Source: Chionis minor
Taxonomy: Eukaryota; Chordata; Aves; Charadriiformes; Chionididae
Assembly: GCA_013398295.1 (NCBI GenBank)
Contig: VZSF01009053.1
Location: 16,147-80,146, forward strand
Length of the DNA stretch: 64,000 nucleotides
Direction: 5' to 3'
The position numbers and the translations under genes were made by a program. This document shows positions 13,485-26,100 of the stretch, one piece after another (the stretch's first letter is position 1; each line of letters opens with the position of its first letter). The notes beneath the pieces are model-generated. The model ran no database searches. It was not told the DNA's origin and saw only the letters and a list, made by a program, of their open reading frames with translations.

Positions 13485-14610
13485 GCGTTATAAACTGAAT
13501 CTTAAGAATGTAAAAGTAGCTTTACTGATTCAGACCAAAGGTCCATCTGTTCTGGTATTGTCTCCTACAGCTCCCAGAAATGAGTGCGTAGGGAAAAGTG
13601 AAAGCAGGACAAAACATGGGAAACAACTGTCACCTCCCTGCAGTGTTCTCCTGGTCTCCAGCTACTTTCAGCTCAGTGCTCTGAACCCGATGGGGGCTGC
13701 TAACTAGACAAGCCATAATAAATGTATTTTTCCAAGTGTCTGTCCAGGTTCCTCTTGAACCTATATAAAGTTCTTTTGCTCACAGTATTTTGCTGGGATC
13801 TCTGTTGTGCTGCTGCTTGCTGCCTGAGGACCCTTCTCATTTTGTTTAGAGCCTGGTTCCAGCCAGCTTCATCTGCTCATCCCTATATTGTATGATGAAA
13901 GAGTCCGGACAGCTGATCCCTGTTCGCTCTGCTTGTTCTGTTTGTGGTTTTATGGATTGCTATCGTATCCGTCCCCACGTTCTCTTTCTAGGTTGAAAAA
14001 AATCTTAGCTTTTGCCATTTCTTAATTAGGAGAATCATGCTGGACTTCTGTCATCTTTCTGTGAAACTTTTCACTTCTAATCTATCTTTTTTTTTTTTTT
14101 GGGTTTTTTTGTTTTTAAGATGAGACCACCAAAACCACCTGCACTTTGACAGCTGAGTGAACCAGGGATTTATATGGTGTATACAATGATTTCTCATTTG
14201 CTCTCTGTTCCTTTTTAAATGATTTCTAACGACGATTTGTGTGTTCGCCTGCTACCGAGGCGATGTTTTCAGATGTCTGTTTATCTTGGGCCTGGGAGCT
14301 GGCTCTTGGGTGGTAAAGGTCATCCCAGAGCCCACCCCTTTGTAGGGGAAGCCAGGCCTGGTCTGCTTTTCCCTGTAGGAATCACCTCATAGTTGTGAAC
14401 ATTGAATTGCTCTGCCACTGAGGTCTTCCAGTGATTCTTCAGTTTGCCTTTGTCCTTACAGCCACCTCATATCTCAGCAACTTTGCACCCTACTGATTGC
14501 TTCATTTTCTAGGTCGTTAACGAGTAGGTTAAGTGAGATGTGCCAGCAGAGGCCCTTGCAGAACTCCATGCATGACCTTCCTCTATTGTTTGGTCTTGGA
14601 ACAACTCAGA
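13485..14610 (-). mobile_element. Long ancient CR1/L3-like LINE remnant
   Basis: It begins with a block containing CAGACCAAAGGTCCATCTG, a motif shared by old reptilian CR1-type repeats. Further recognisable blocks follow in the same order as in the old family: TCTATCGTATCC-like at about 13960, a GATGAGACCACCA-like block after 14118, GATTTATATGGTGTAT at about 14166, ATGATTTCTAACGACGATTTGTGTG at about 14218 and GATGTTTTCAG at about 14261. A stretch about 'first residues of a border/cutoff' near 14510-14570 also fits. Divergence is high and there is no usable ORF. The orientation is antisense to PIAS1. Boundaries are approximate. The assignment rests on my recollection of the consensus. Confidence 0.65.
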
Positions 14611-17454
14611 CACATTGGTAATAGAATAATATTCAATAGCAAGCCCAGGATCTATGCCCTGGGTTTGGTGTGGTGTTTTTTTTTTTAAAATATTATTAAT
14701 ACCCAGCTTGTGTGTGCGACTGGATTTTCAATAGTTTCCTGTACTATTCTGTTGTTTTTAAACATACGTAGAACTCTGAGGTGGTGCCAGACTGTTTTAA
14801 GGGGAAGCAGAGATATGTTGAAACTTGTTTCCTAAGTTTGGTTAACTGGAAAAGTTTTTTAAAAATGTGCCTTTGTTTTTCAGAGTACGTTCACATATCT
14901 TAGTAAAAGGCTTGAGCTAAATATTAGTTGATTAACTGCATTGGCGACTCCGTTCCTCGGGCTTGGGCATGACTGATGTCTTGATGCCTCAATTTTTTTG
15001 TTTTTCCTCGTTAGCAGCCTGTCCTTTGCTTTTGACATAGAGGCTGAGCAAGGTTGTGAAGTGACATGATGCTTACAGCACCCTTACCTGGACGTAGAAG
15101 CTGTATGTTATCTAGTGAGTGTACCAGGAGGCAAAAGGGTAAAGACACTTCATACTGAAATACCGAGCTGAAACGCAGAAAATGCTTTGTTTTGTCATGA
15201 GATCCTAAATAATCTTTTTTTCTTCCTCCCCCGTGCCTTTGGCCCATATATGTAAAAAAGGAGGCAGAGTGTAGGTCCATGAAGATGCTGAGAGTCATTC
15301 AAATGACATTAATGAGCTGCAAAAGGCTTGTATATATGCAAATTCCTGTTCAGAGTGGGATTTGGATGAGTGCGGTTAATGAGGTGGGGCAATAGTTTGG
15401 TCAGTAAAGATGAAAAGGAGCAGCGACTGGAGCAGCATCCTCCCTCTGCCCCGCGAGTGGGGCGGCAGCTCAGTGCTGGGTCGGAAAAGTAAGGGAGCGT
15501 TTGAATCCGCAGTCAGTGCTGCAGAAACACGGCGCGTTTTCCGTTTTCACTTGGTCAGGATTTTCATGGAAGTTTTAACTTTGCTATCAAAGTTTTCTTA
15601 GGCAGCTCTTTCGGTTCTGGTTGTTCTTGTGGCTGAAGCCAAGTTAAATGCAGTATCGTTTTTGGAGTTTACTTGTAATAGTTTTCATGTATTTTAAATC
15701 ATAGGTGTGGCTGAAACTTGGCTTATAAAAACCTTCATTCCATCAAGCAGTTTGTTTCCATTCAGGGCAGGGGTTATTGTGTGAAGAGATTAACTGAATT
15801 CAGTCGTAGTTTGATTATAAGAAAAATACAGTGCTTGAAGGATGAGGTGGTGGGGAGGGGGACAGTGTGTCAGATTGATGTCACTGGGAAATGAAATATT
15901 TCTCTTCCCGCTGAGCAAACGTCCTTAGTATCTCTCCTTAACATGCACAACTGTGACTGTGAAAGAAGTGCTTCTATAGGCCTTGTCTGTGCTATACGTG
16001 GGCCAGGAAAATATTGCATAAAGAATGTATTCTTAGCTTTCTAATGCACTCTTGAATGTTTTGTCCTGGGATTAATCATTGCAAGCTAATGGGTTCTTAA
16101 GCGCTGCATGCTTGTCTTTGAGCCTACAGCTGACATGATGCAGCGAATGCACGAGACGACAGTTTTCTGTCATAGGCAGCGCTGGAAGGTGGAAGGACAG
16201 AGCAGCCCGTATTCGGAGGGGTGAAGTAGGATTGTGGGGTTAGGATCAGCTTTGGCAGGAGCCTAGGCCTTGACTAAGCTGCGTCTTCCCAGTCTGTCCC
16301 TGGCTGCATGTTGTCATTTGAGACTGTTTTCTTTATCCTCTTTTGAATGCCGAAGAAAAGCAGGAAGGTCTGCTTCCTCTCCTATTATTCCATCATCTTG
16401 TTGCATTTTTACATAGTGGGAAGAAACCAGTTGTTGTGGGTGATATGAAAAACTGAGCTTCCTGCTTTCCCTTTCTTTGTCCCCATGCCTCTTTTAGCTG
16501 TCTTCCCCAGGATACGCATTCAGGGTTTGGCACCGCTGTTGCTCTCCTTCAAACTGCGCTGGTACTTGGAATGAAATCAGTGCGATTCTTGACAGTCTTA
16601 CTGATGCTTTAGTGTCGTTAGTAGCAGCCAAAGAAGTCATCCATGTCTCATTAACTTGACTGACCCAGGATCCTGAATCCGTCTCGGTGGGAACTAGGTT
16701 CAGTACTGACATAGTAAGATTTTTGAAATGGGAAATGAGCTGCTGACAGCCAGTATTTCCACCTGGGTTTGGGCAAGTGACATAGGAGAGTCTTTTTTAA
16801 CTCAACTACTGATTTCTCCTCTATAATAATAATTTTATTTTTGCACTTTAAAATTGATCCGTCTCAATATGTGATGTATATATTAATTCTATGTCATATG
16901 CTCGCATGTAATGCATAATTACATTTTCTAATGCATCTGTACAGATAGGAATGAATTAGCCTTTCATGTCCATTTAGCTGTTCTATAAATAGTCAGACCT
17001 ATAATTTGTGTTTCCTGTTGTGCTGTGACAGACAATAGCTCTTCAGATTTTGAAAAACTGACTTTTCTTGAATTTCTGGGTGGCCATGTATGGTTCACGC
17101 GTAGTTTCTTGCTAGCGCTTTGCTGTTATGTGGCTACTCTCTATTCTAGATACCTTGTTGAGAGAGAAAATGAGGTACAGTAGATAAAAGGGGTTTTACT
17201 AGGCGGTGTTCTGATCTGGTTGCATAGCCCTGTGTGTTCCTAGGATAGTCATGGGTAGTCATATTCCACTGACAAACCATTCCTAGACCGATGTCCTCCT
17301 GTCCACCTCGACCCATGTTTCTGAGGTTAACAGTATGTATTTTAAAATTTTTTGCCTTTTTGGAATGACTGTAGGACCAGATAGGCCATACGTTTTCTTT
17401 GTAGTTCTGGATTCCCTTCTTTGACTTCTCCAGTGCTGACAAATGCTCTCATCC

Positions 17455-17600
17455 ACGGAAGTTGAGGTTGGAAGGGACCTCCCAAGGTTGTGTGCCCTAC
17501 TGGTTCCCTGCAAATCTGCTTATTTGGCCATAGCTACATGAAGAGCTGTGTGCAGGGATGCCCAAGTTCCTCTCCTGAGCCACCAGCTATGTAATGAGAA
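17455..17600 (-). mobile_element. Possible CR1 3'-end fragment
   Basis: GAGGTTGGAAGGGACCTCCC at about 17463-17482 matches the reverse complement of the CR1 3' terminus. The sequence after it is too diverged for me to follow confidently as CR1. It could be a short 5'-truncated copy or a badly decayed one. Confidence 0.45.
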
Positions 17601-18166
17601 AATCACATGAGAAATTTACATCTCCCTCCCCTTGTGTCTACTTGGTGTTTTGTAACTTTGAATTTTGTATACAGTTATCTCTTAACTTGATGGAAGGGGT
17701 CATGGACTAGCAGAGGAATGTAAACATGTGAATGTTATGTTTTGGTCGTGCTTTTAGGTTGGTGCCTGAAAACCTGAACCTGTTAGTTCACAGGCAGATA
17801 CTTCTATAAAATGTAACAGGGTAGTAATTCTTCTTAGACCAAGTGATTTGGCTGAAAAACATTTCAGATGTGCAAGTTCATTCTCTGAATATAATAAGAA
17901 GTGTTACTTTCCATCAGCCCTTGCCTCTCACATCCCTTTGTTTATGGCCACTGCGCTATTGATAGATAAAGTATGGGAAGCAGAGAAGTGGCTCCCAGAT
18001 AAATGGTGATGCTTAAACAAGAAAATATTCAGTAGCTAAGGAACAGAGAAAGGACTGTTAGTTCTGTTTTGGTCCCAAGCAAACAGCTAGGACAAGGTTT
18101 TTCTAGGAAGGACTAGAACTAAGCAAGCAGAGTGAGAACATGGATCAAGTGTTTCAGGAATAAGTA

Positions 18167-18810
18167 GAATCACCTAGGTTGGAAGGGACCTTCAAAATCG
18201 AGTCCAACCATCAACCTAACGTGGCCAAAACCTAGACCATGTCCCTCAGCACCACATCTGCCTGTCTTCTAAATGCCTCCAGGGATGGTGATTCTACCAC
18301 TGCCCTGGGCAGCCTGTTACAGTGCTCGATAACCCTTTCAGTGAAGAAATTTTTCCCGATATCCAGTCTAAACTTCTCCTGGGGCAACTTGAGGCCTTTT
18401 CCTCTCGTCCTATTGCCTGTTCCTTGGGAGAAGAGACCAACCGTCCCTGGGTACCCCCTCCTCTCAGGCAGTTGCAGAGAGTGAGAAGGTCTCCCCTCAG
18501 CCTCCTCTTCTCCAGGCAGAACATCCCCAGGTCCCTCAGCCGCTCCTCAGGAGACTTGTGCTCCAGCCCCCTCACCAGCTCCGCTGCCCTTCTCTGGACA
18601 CGCTCCAGCACCTCCATGTCTGTCTTGTTGTGAGGGGCCCAAAACTGAACCCGGTATTGGAGGTGGGGCCTCACCAGTGCCCAGTACAGGGGGAATGATA
18701 ATTTCCCTAGTCCTGCTGGCCACACCATTGCTGATACAGGCCAGGATGCTGTTGGCCACCTGGACACCCTGCTGGCTTATCTTCATCCAAATATCGACCA
18801 GCATCCCCAG
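18167..18810 (-). mobile_element. CR1 LINE, 3' part with end of ORF2
   Basis: The left end carries AGAATCACCTAGGTTGGAAGGGACC, the reverse complement of the CR1 3' end. On the minus strand, 18294-18767 stays open and encodes the C-terminal end of the CR1 ORF2 reverse transcriptase. Recognisable blocks are [23 protein letters not shown] and [11 protein letters not shown]. After the LRGG block the frame departs from the family, so the end of ORF2 is frameshifted. The copy is 5'-truncated, antisense to PIAS1 and relatively well preserved compared with the other CR1 copies here. The right boundary is approximate. Confidence 0.92.
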
Positions 18811-20040
18811 GGAGGAAAGGCAAGAGAATGGATGTCTCCTCCTGAAAGAGGAGGAAGCCTTGAGCAGAGAAAATGTTTGTCTTGCCTGCACTGTGTGACG
18901 ACTTAGAAAAACTGCACTAAAGGCATGATTTTTAAGAGCTTGACTAGAACACGCTTGAAATCAATACCTCATCAAATAGAGGCCAGTTTAGGATAATCCG
19001 TACTATGAGGGTGTTGATGTGTGGAACTGGGGGCTTCCCTCGGTTTTGTGCTGTGTTAGGCAGCATGTTCTCTGCAGAACTGGTGAGAAGATACTCAATT
19101 TGTGTGGTGCATCCTGCCTGGTACCCTGAGAAACTGTAATGGAAAAGGAAAATTTCTTAGTGTTGTTCAAGCTTTTAATTCATCTTGATGACTTACTGCT
19201 GTATGACTACTTAAAAAGAAGTGTGTGGTTTGGCTTCCTTCTGTAATTTCTATACATGAATTTGAAGACCTTATGAAATAAATTATGTGCAGAATGACTA
19301 ACTTTTATTTTGTTTTTAAAAAAAGACTATACGGATGCTTGTTGGAATGCTTCTATGATTGCTTGTTGGAATATTTGTTTACAGCTTATTGACACAGTAG
19401 GAACTTTTGGCTCCATTGCTTATTTCTGCGACAACAATTAAGACTAATTGTTAGTAGTAATAAATTATTATTCTTGGTGGACCAGTATTAGAAGGAAATA
19501 GGGTATTTGGCCAGCGTATTTCATAGGTATTTGTTGTCAGCGGGTTTATTTCATTTGTGTTCCGTTTCTTCCTTTGGAAAGGGAAATCTTTTAATGCTGA
19601 ATTTTTGAGTACTTCCCATACCTGATGTTTCATCTGATCTCTTAATTTTCCTGTTCTTCTCCCTTCCTTCCGCCTTTCCTTCCTCCCCAGTCTTTGTTCT
19701 AGATGTTATTAACTATTGCTGCAGGCTTTTTATATTCCTGTGGTTACCGATAAAAGCACTACTATTCTCGTGCATCTTGTGGGACGGTGTACGAAGGAGG
19801 TGCTGTTGGTAGGTGGCAGCCGGTGGCGAGGCCGGTGGCAGCTGCGGCCCCGAGTTACGGGTTGTTGCTGTCCTTTCCTCCGTGCACGGATCCTGCTGGC
19901 GTGATGGAGCTCAGCGCCTCAGAATCGCTCTTCTGAGGTGTAATTCACAAAGCCTGGGAAGACGTTTCTCAGACTGGAACTTGGTGAGAAGGGTTGCTTC
20001 AAAGTCTAAAAGAAAACACTCATTTTATCACATGCCATTT

Positions 20041-20082
20041 TGGCTTTANTTTTTTTTTATTTTTTTTTTTTTTTTTTTTTGG
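20041..20082. repeat. Poly-T tract with unresolved base
   Basis: A T run from about 20050 to 20081, with a single A at about 20059, follows an n at 20049. It is a low-complexity homopolymer. The ambiguous base suggests sequencing or assembly uncertainty in the run length. Confidence 0.9.
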
Positions 20083-22840
20083 TAAAGTGAGAATTGTGAA
20101 CAGATAATTCCGGTCTTCTCGTTTTCTGTCTTTCAGGGTATTAACATAGCACTTGGTTACTTTTAAGGGAAATGAGATTCAATTATATGCTGGCTTCAGC
20201 CTGCTGTTCCGTACTTGGCAAGTCAGTATCCAAATTTAATATGATTGTTAATTAAAACTTTTTGAGATTCCAGAATAATAGTCAGTGATGATGTAGTCTG
20301 TCTCCTGTGCTGCATCCTAGAAAATGGGACAAATGAGGGGAAAAAAGTTGATAGATTATCTAGAAGTGTTTTGTATATATTTGACTGTATAATTGCATAT
20401 CCCGAAGTGTTATCTCATTGGAAGCTAATTAAATAGCAAAAGTTTGTTTGTTTGTCATGGACAACTAACTCTTTGGCATTTGTTGGTAACTTACGGCATG
20501 TAGGGCAACAGATCACATTGCAGTTCTGTGATGTACAGAAACGAAGGGGTTTTGTAAAATCTTGGAGGAAAACATAGGTCTGTCATGGCAATAATTTGTT
20601 TTAATCGAGTGATGCTTAGGTTCACTAACACATATGAAGAAATAATGTCTGTTGATGCAGCAGAGATGTAAATAACTGTTGCAAGCTGACATCAACACTG
20701 AACGTAGGAATGTGGGTCTTAATAGTTGTATGTCTTGCTAGTAAGAGGTTCTGTAAGCTCTGCTCACGGAAGCTGCCTCTTTATCCATGTTGCAATGTGA
20801 GTACATTCATTGAATTCCAGGTACATTCTTCTCCAGCTTTCCTCCGAAATTGACTTCCAAAAGCTACATGTCCTTCATGCAGGTATTTTAGATATTTAGA
20901 AAGTAACTAGAGCTTCATTCGCTAGTGTTCTGCTGAAAAATAACAACTCAAAGCATTCTCATTTAGTAGACTCCCTATCTGTAAGTCCCAAATGAGTGAA
21001 ATAGTTTGTGTAACCATTGTTTTGTGTTTTAATGGCATATTTTAAAATGTGTCTGGTTTCTTCTTGAAAATCATGGGGGGAGGGGGAATAAATCTGTGTG
21101 TGACCTCCTGTATGGCTTCCAGAAGCTGAGAATTCTTGCTCCTAATTTTTTTTTTCTTTTTTATACAAAGAGACAATCTTTCAGACTATTATTGAATGCT
21201 GTATAAGTTGTTGTATTTTGAGGATACCGATGTAGACCTTTTGTGTTACTTGTTGGAGAGATTATAATAGGACATACTGTGTTGAGCAAGCTCTTTGGAC
21301 AGCTGTGTCTGCGGCTGGCTTGGGCTCTGCTGAAGCTTATTGCATAGGAATTAGCTCTTCTGTCAGCCAGATGAAAGGCTTAGTTAAGGATAAGAACATT
21401 CTTAATAAAAAGTAAATTTGTCTGGCAATGACCCTCTCCCAAATAGCTGAAAATAATTGTCTTCATTATTAGCCTTAGGTGTAAGCTGTTTGTCTTCAGA
21501 GAGGTACACTGTTTTGCATCCAGAGATTGTCTAAACTAGCATTTCTGCGATTACTTGTCATGAAAATCCCGCTAGCGCATAACTCTGTAAAAATAATTCC
21601 CATCTGCAAAGATAAATACACAAGGGACAATTAAGTTTGAGTGTGGCTGGAAAAAAACGGGATTCTTCAAGAACAGAAATGAAGATTACTACTGTGTCAG
21701 CAACCTTATTTAATACCAAAAGTAATAATATAGTTCACCTAGTGAATAAAATCTCCTGAGAACGGTAAGACTTTTGTTACGGATTAAGGTAAAACGTGAG
21801 TTACTTTAAATCAAATACAATTTAGACATGATTATAGTCTCGGCAGACTTTCTCCAACAAGTCTAGCTTTTACAGTTTGAGCAAGTCCCTGCCCCAGCTG
21901 CCCACCCAACTTCCCCGCTCCGGCAGCGTTAATGTGCAGCCGGGGAGGCAGGGCAGGACACAATGTGGTTTGCAAGCCATCGTATGAAAAAAAAAAAAAA
22001 ATTAAAAATCCCACAGATGTAAGTGTTTAAGCGCTGAAGTGGCGTTTTGAGACTGTTCTGCCGAGTCTCTCTCTGAGGAAAAAACCTCTAGGAAAAGAGG
22101 TGCAGTGGAGGTCTAGAGGGGCAATCACCTACGCTAATTCGCTGGATATTTCATTTATATGATAGCATAGCAAAATACCACAGGCATCTGCAAAAAACTT
22201 AAGACAACTTTTAACACATGGGGATTATATTAAAAATTCCAAACTCTGCCTGCCTGTTGTTACAAGCAGCCAGTTCACTGGGGCTAGAGCTGTCTTACTG
22301 TTTTATTCTGCAATTTCCTTTTACTCTTCAGTGAATTTTGTTACTTTTATCGCTGTGGGTTTTCGTGTCTCCAGTAAGCGGCAGACATCTCTAAGAAGTT
22401 GGTAGTGGATTAGATGGAGGTCTCTGAACTGTGGGGCTGGAAGGAGAGCTTGGATTTAGTAGTGTTTGTGCATGACACTGTAGTGCTCTGACCTTACTAA
22501 AACTTACTAAATTTGAGCGTTTTTCCAGCACGACAGATACAAGCAAGCAATGTTTGTCAAAAGCAGGTAAGAAAAATGTTCCTTGTGCCATTTGATGTGT
22601 GGAATGAAGAGCTAAGTGGTTGTGGTACATTTGGTAAGTTGTTACGGGACCTGAATGCAGCGGGGTGGCAGTAGGAGGTGGCAGAACCTCCTGTCCAGCA
22701 GCCCTGTTCGCGGAACGGCTGTGGTTTCTGGATGATCTCTTCACTGCCAGAGATTCCAGGTGTTAGCAGGTGCTTGAGTCTCAGGTTCATCATCTGGGTA
22801 GGTTTGTTCAAGGGCCGTGATGTTTATATTAACAGATAAT

Positions 22841-23155
22841 GCAGCCAGTATAGCGAGGTGGGGTCAATCTCTTCTGCCAAGTAACAAGCGATAGGACAAG
22901 AGGAAATGGTCTCAAGTTGTGCCAGGGGAGGTTTAGGTTGGAGATTAGGAAAAACTTCATTACCCAAAGGGTTCTCAAGCATTGGCACAGGCTGCCCAGG
23001 GAGGTGGTGGAATCGCCGTCCCTGGAGGTATTTAAAAGCCGGGCAGACGTGGTGCTGAGGGACATGGGTTAGGGGTGGCTTTGGCAGCGTAGGTTTATGG
23101 TTGGACTCGATGATCTTGAAGGTCTCTTCCAACCCAAGGGATTCTGTGATTCCAT
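22841..23155 (+). mobile_element. CR1 LINE, 3' end, sense to PIAS1
   Basis: The copy runs in CR1 sense orientation. It contains GGACAAGAGGAAATGG, AGGCTGCCCAGGGAGGTGG, GGTATTTAAAAGCCGGGC, GGACATGGGTTAG and GGTTGGACTCGATGATCTTG. It ends with TTCCAACCCAAGGGATTCTGTGATTCC, the short ATTCTGTG-type 3' repeat of CR1. It is about 315 bp, 5'-truncated and noncoding, with stops in all frames relative to ORF2. Among the CR1 copies here that I could place confidently, this and the short 35889 tip are the two in the same direction as the gene. Confidence 0.93.
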
Positions 23156-26100
23156 GAACCATGTCATTCCCAGGGAAATACTTTGTTTGTGGGCATGCTA
23201 AAGTAAATAACGCCTGATGGCTTAAGCTTTAGAGTGGACTTTCCCTGTTAGCATGGGGAGAAATGTTACCTGGTGAAAATCGTGAATACAGTGTTTGACC
23301 TTAAGGAAGCCCACATCTATGGAGACACCAACAGTAGGTCGGTTCAGGCTATTTTTAGCATTTACAGTATATGGATGTCATTTTGTTGATGCGTTTTTAA
23401 TGGATTAAAATCTATTTTTACTGCCAGCTAGATGAATGCATAGATTTGGTCTTACAGTTGTGCAATATTGAGCACCGATACACTGTGTAAATATAAGGTT
23501 TCTTTGATTAAGAAATATCTCCTTGTGCGTATAACTAAAGGCAAATAATATTTGTGCCTGACATTGGTCTGTATCTATTATTTCAGTGCTGCGCTACTCG
23601 CCAGAATGTTGTACGTACTGCACTAGGAGACAGCTGAGGTTTTCATTATGAAAAACAAAAGCCTCTTTAAATGTTGTAGTATATTGCATATTTATGACCG
23701 TTCTTCTGTGCCTTTGCCTCCCCTCCATTTTAAATTACGGTGACTTCAACCTTTGAGTGTTTTGGTTGCATTAGACAAACGCAGGAAGTTACGGCCTGTC
23801 ATCGAGGCGCTTGAGCTTCCATGAATTGGTTGTTTCACTCCCTCTTGCAGATTTTCGGTAGACTGATTTCAATTTTTATAGTTTAGCCTTGATAGCTTCC
23901 TTGTGTGAGTCTTGTGGATAGAATTTAGGACTAGGCACTGTGCCTTCATAAAAGATGGGAACATTTTTACCTTCAGGATCTCCCATTTTCACAAATCCTC
24001 AATGTCTAAGAACCTGAGAGTTTAGTCTGTAACTGCAGAGAGCTCCCGTAGCTCGGGTATGGCTTTCTTCCCCCAAAGATTTATATCTGGGGTTTAAGAG
24101 GCTGTTCAGAGCATGCAGGAACTCTCCTGTATTTTTACAGCTGGGTGTCGGAGGCATACTGAGATTAATTCAAATCCATTTTCATACTAATCTAATGCTT
24201 CCTAATCGCTGCTTTTTTTTTTAAGAAAAAAGAACAATTTTGGTTTGATTTTTTTTTTTAAATTGTCTTTTGGAAGTACATTGTGGAATTCCTTGAATGG
24301 TAGCTTCCTTGTTTCATAAGGGGGAAACTTCTCGGTTGTGTTGTCCTTGAAAACAGCGTTAGAGCTTTGCCAGTGTGACCGTGTCCACGCCGTTACTGCA
24401 AACTGCAGCCGGAGCGGATCCCCCTGGAGCCGATGGTGCTGTGCGGGGTGTCAGTGTGGAGGCTCCTTTGCTGCAGCCTTCAAAAGAGTACGGGGTGTAG
24501 TCAGAAGGGTTTTCTCTCTTACACGTCAACTTCAAGGTGACTTCTTGTGCTTGCCCTCTTCTGTGATAATGATTCTTAATTTCAGAGACTGTTAGTAAAC
24601 TATTGCGATCACTGTTTCTAATAACAGAAGAAATTTACTGTCACTATCTTAAATTGCCGATTATAAATAGGTGACCTCCCGTTCGGTATGCTTTTTTTAG
24701 TTTCTTCTTTTACTACTTCTGTGCTCCCATCTTCTGCCTAGTGTTTGAGGTGATTTTTTTTTTCCTTTTCTTTTTTTCCCCCCTTTAACTTTCGTGTTAA
24801 TGGTTAGAGAATGGTGGAGGACCTGTTGTATAGCTTTAGGCACAAAGTGTGGTGTGGTGCTTAGCCAAATGCTTCTTGTTGTGCTGGCAAATCTTTTGAA
24901 TGTGTTTTGGAGCTTATTCACAGCTTCTAGTTATCATAAACATCCGGAAATAACTTGTTAAATTCTCCAGATAGATCCCGGGGCTGATTACTGGAGATGT
25001 AGAAATACCCTTTCTAGAAAGCATTCATCAAATTGTTGGGACTGTTAATCCTGCCGCTGATGGATGAGTATGCTGCTTTGAAGACAGTATGTTGTGGTGC
25101 TGGTATTTCTGATAAATTTTCAGTGTTTTCCTTCATGCTTTCCTATGGACACTGCTCAATTTAAAAAAAAAAAAAATGACTGCTGCCTGGCTTTTACCTC
25201 TCAAGCAAGTCCCTCCCTTCAAAAAATGGGAAATGAAGATGAAGGCTCACCGTCTGTGGTGTTGGATCTCAGCAGATAATCTGTATCTGATCTTTTCTTG
25301 AGCAGCAGGACTTACAGCTCGTCTTCCTGCATTTCAAACCAGTGTTTTAGCCCCCATGTATTTTTCCAGTCTAGAAATTATGTTGTCTGCCTGAGTCCAC
25401 TTGTCTTTTTAGTTGCAGTTCTCTGAATCGTGTGCCAGTGAGACCAGCCACACAGGGTTATCAAAGGAATTTCTTATCCAGAGGCACTAACGCTTAGATT
25501 TTATTTATTTTTAAACTTAATTCCCAACCTTCATGGATCAGTGAGACAAAAATCCAGTTCTGGAAAGCAGTTTTCTTTGGTCTGACCTATTCACCTGTGC
25601 TAACAATTGGACTTCCTTTGCCAGAGAAGCTGCCCAGCCTGGGCATCTTTCCTTGATGGGTAAAATGACTGGGCTTGTGTGGAAAACCATTCTTTAAAAA
25701 TAAAGATTTATCTCTGCTTTTTTGTTTGCGGAGAGAAATCAAAGTAAATGACTCATAATGTTGGCTGCTCTGTTAAAAGTTAAGGTTCCTGGTAAAATAT
25801 ATTTACTCTGAATTGCCCAAACAGCATTCACAAAGCAAAACGGTCCTGTTGTGTGGCGTGGACATGTTTCTCCAACCAGACGTGCTTGTTTATTGAGAGA
25901 ACTTAGTGAGTCAGGAGCTGCAAAACACGCATTGATGTTGCAGTATGTACTGAGCAGCCTGATGCTTTTAATTTCAAAGTCCTTTTGTGGATGTCTGGGA
26001 GAAAACGCTTGTTCCTCCTTACCTCCTAAGCATCTACATGCCATTTTTGGTTTGGGGGACTTAAACAATTTCCATTTCTGTTAGCTTTTAAGTAAGCGTA

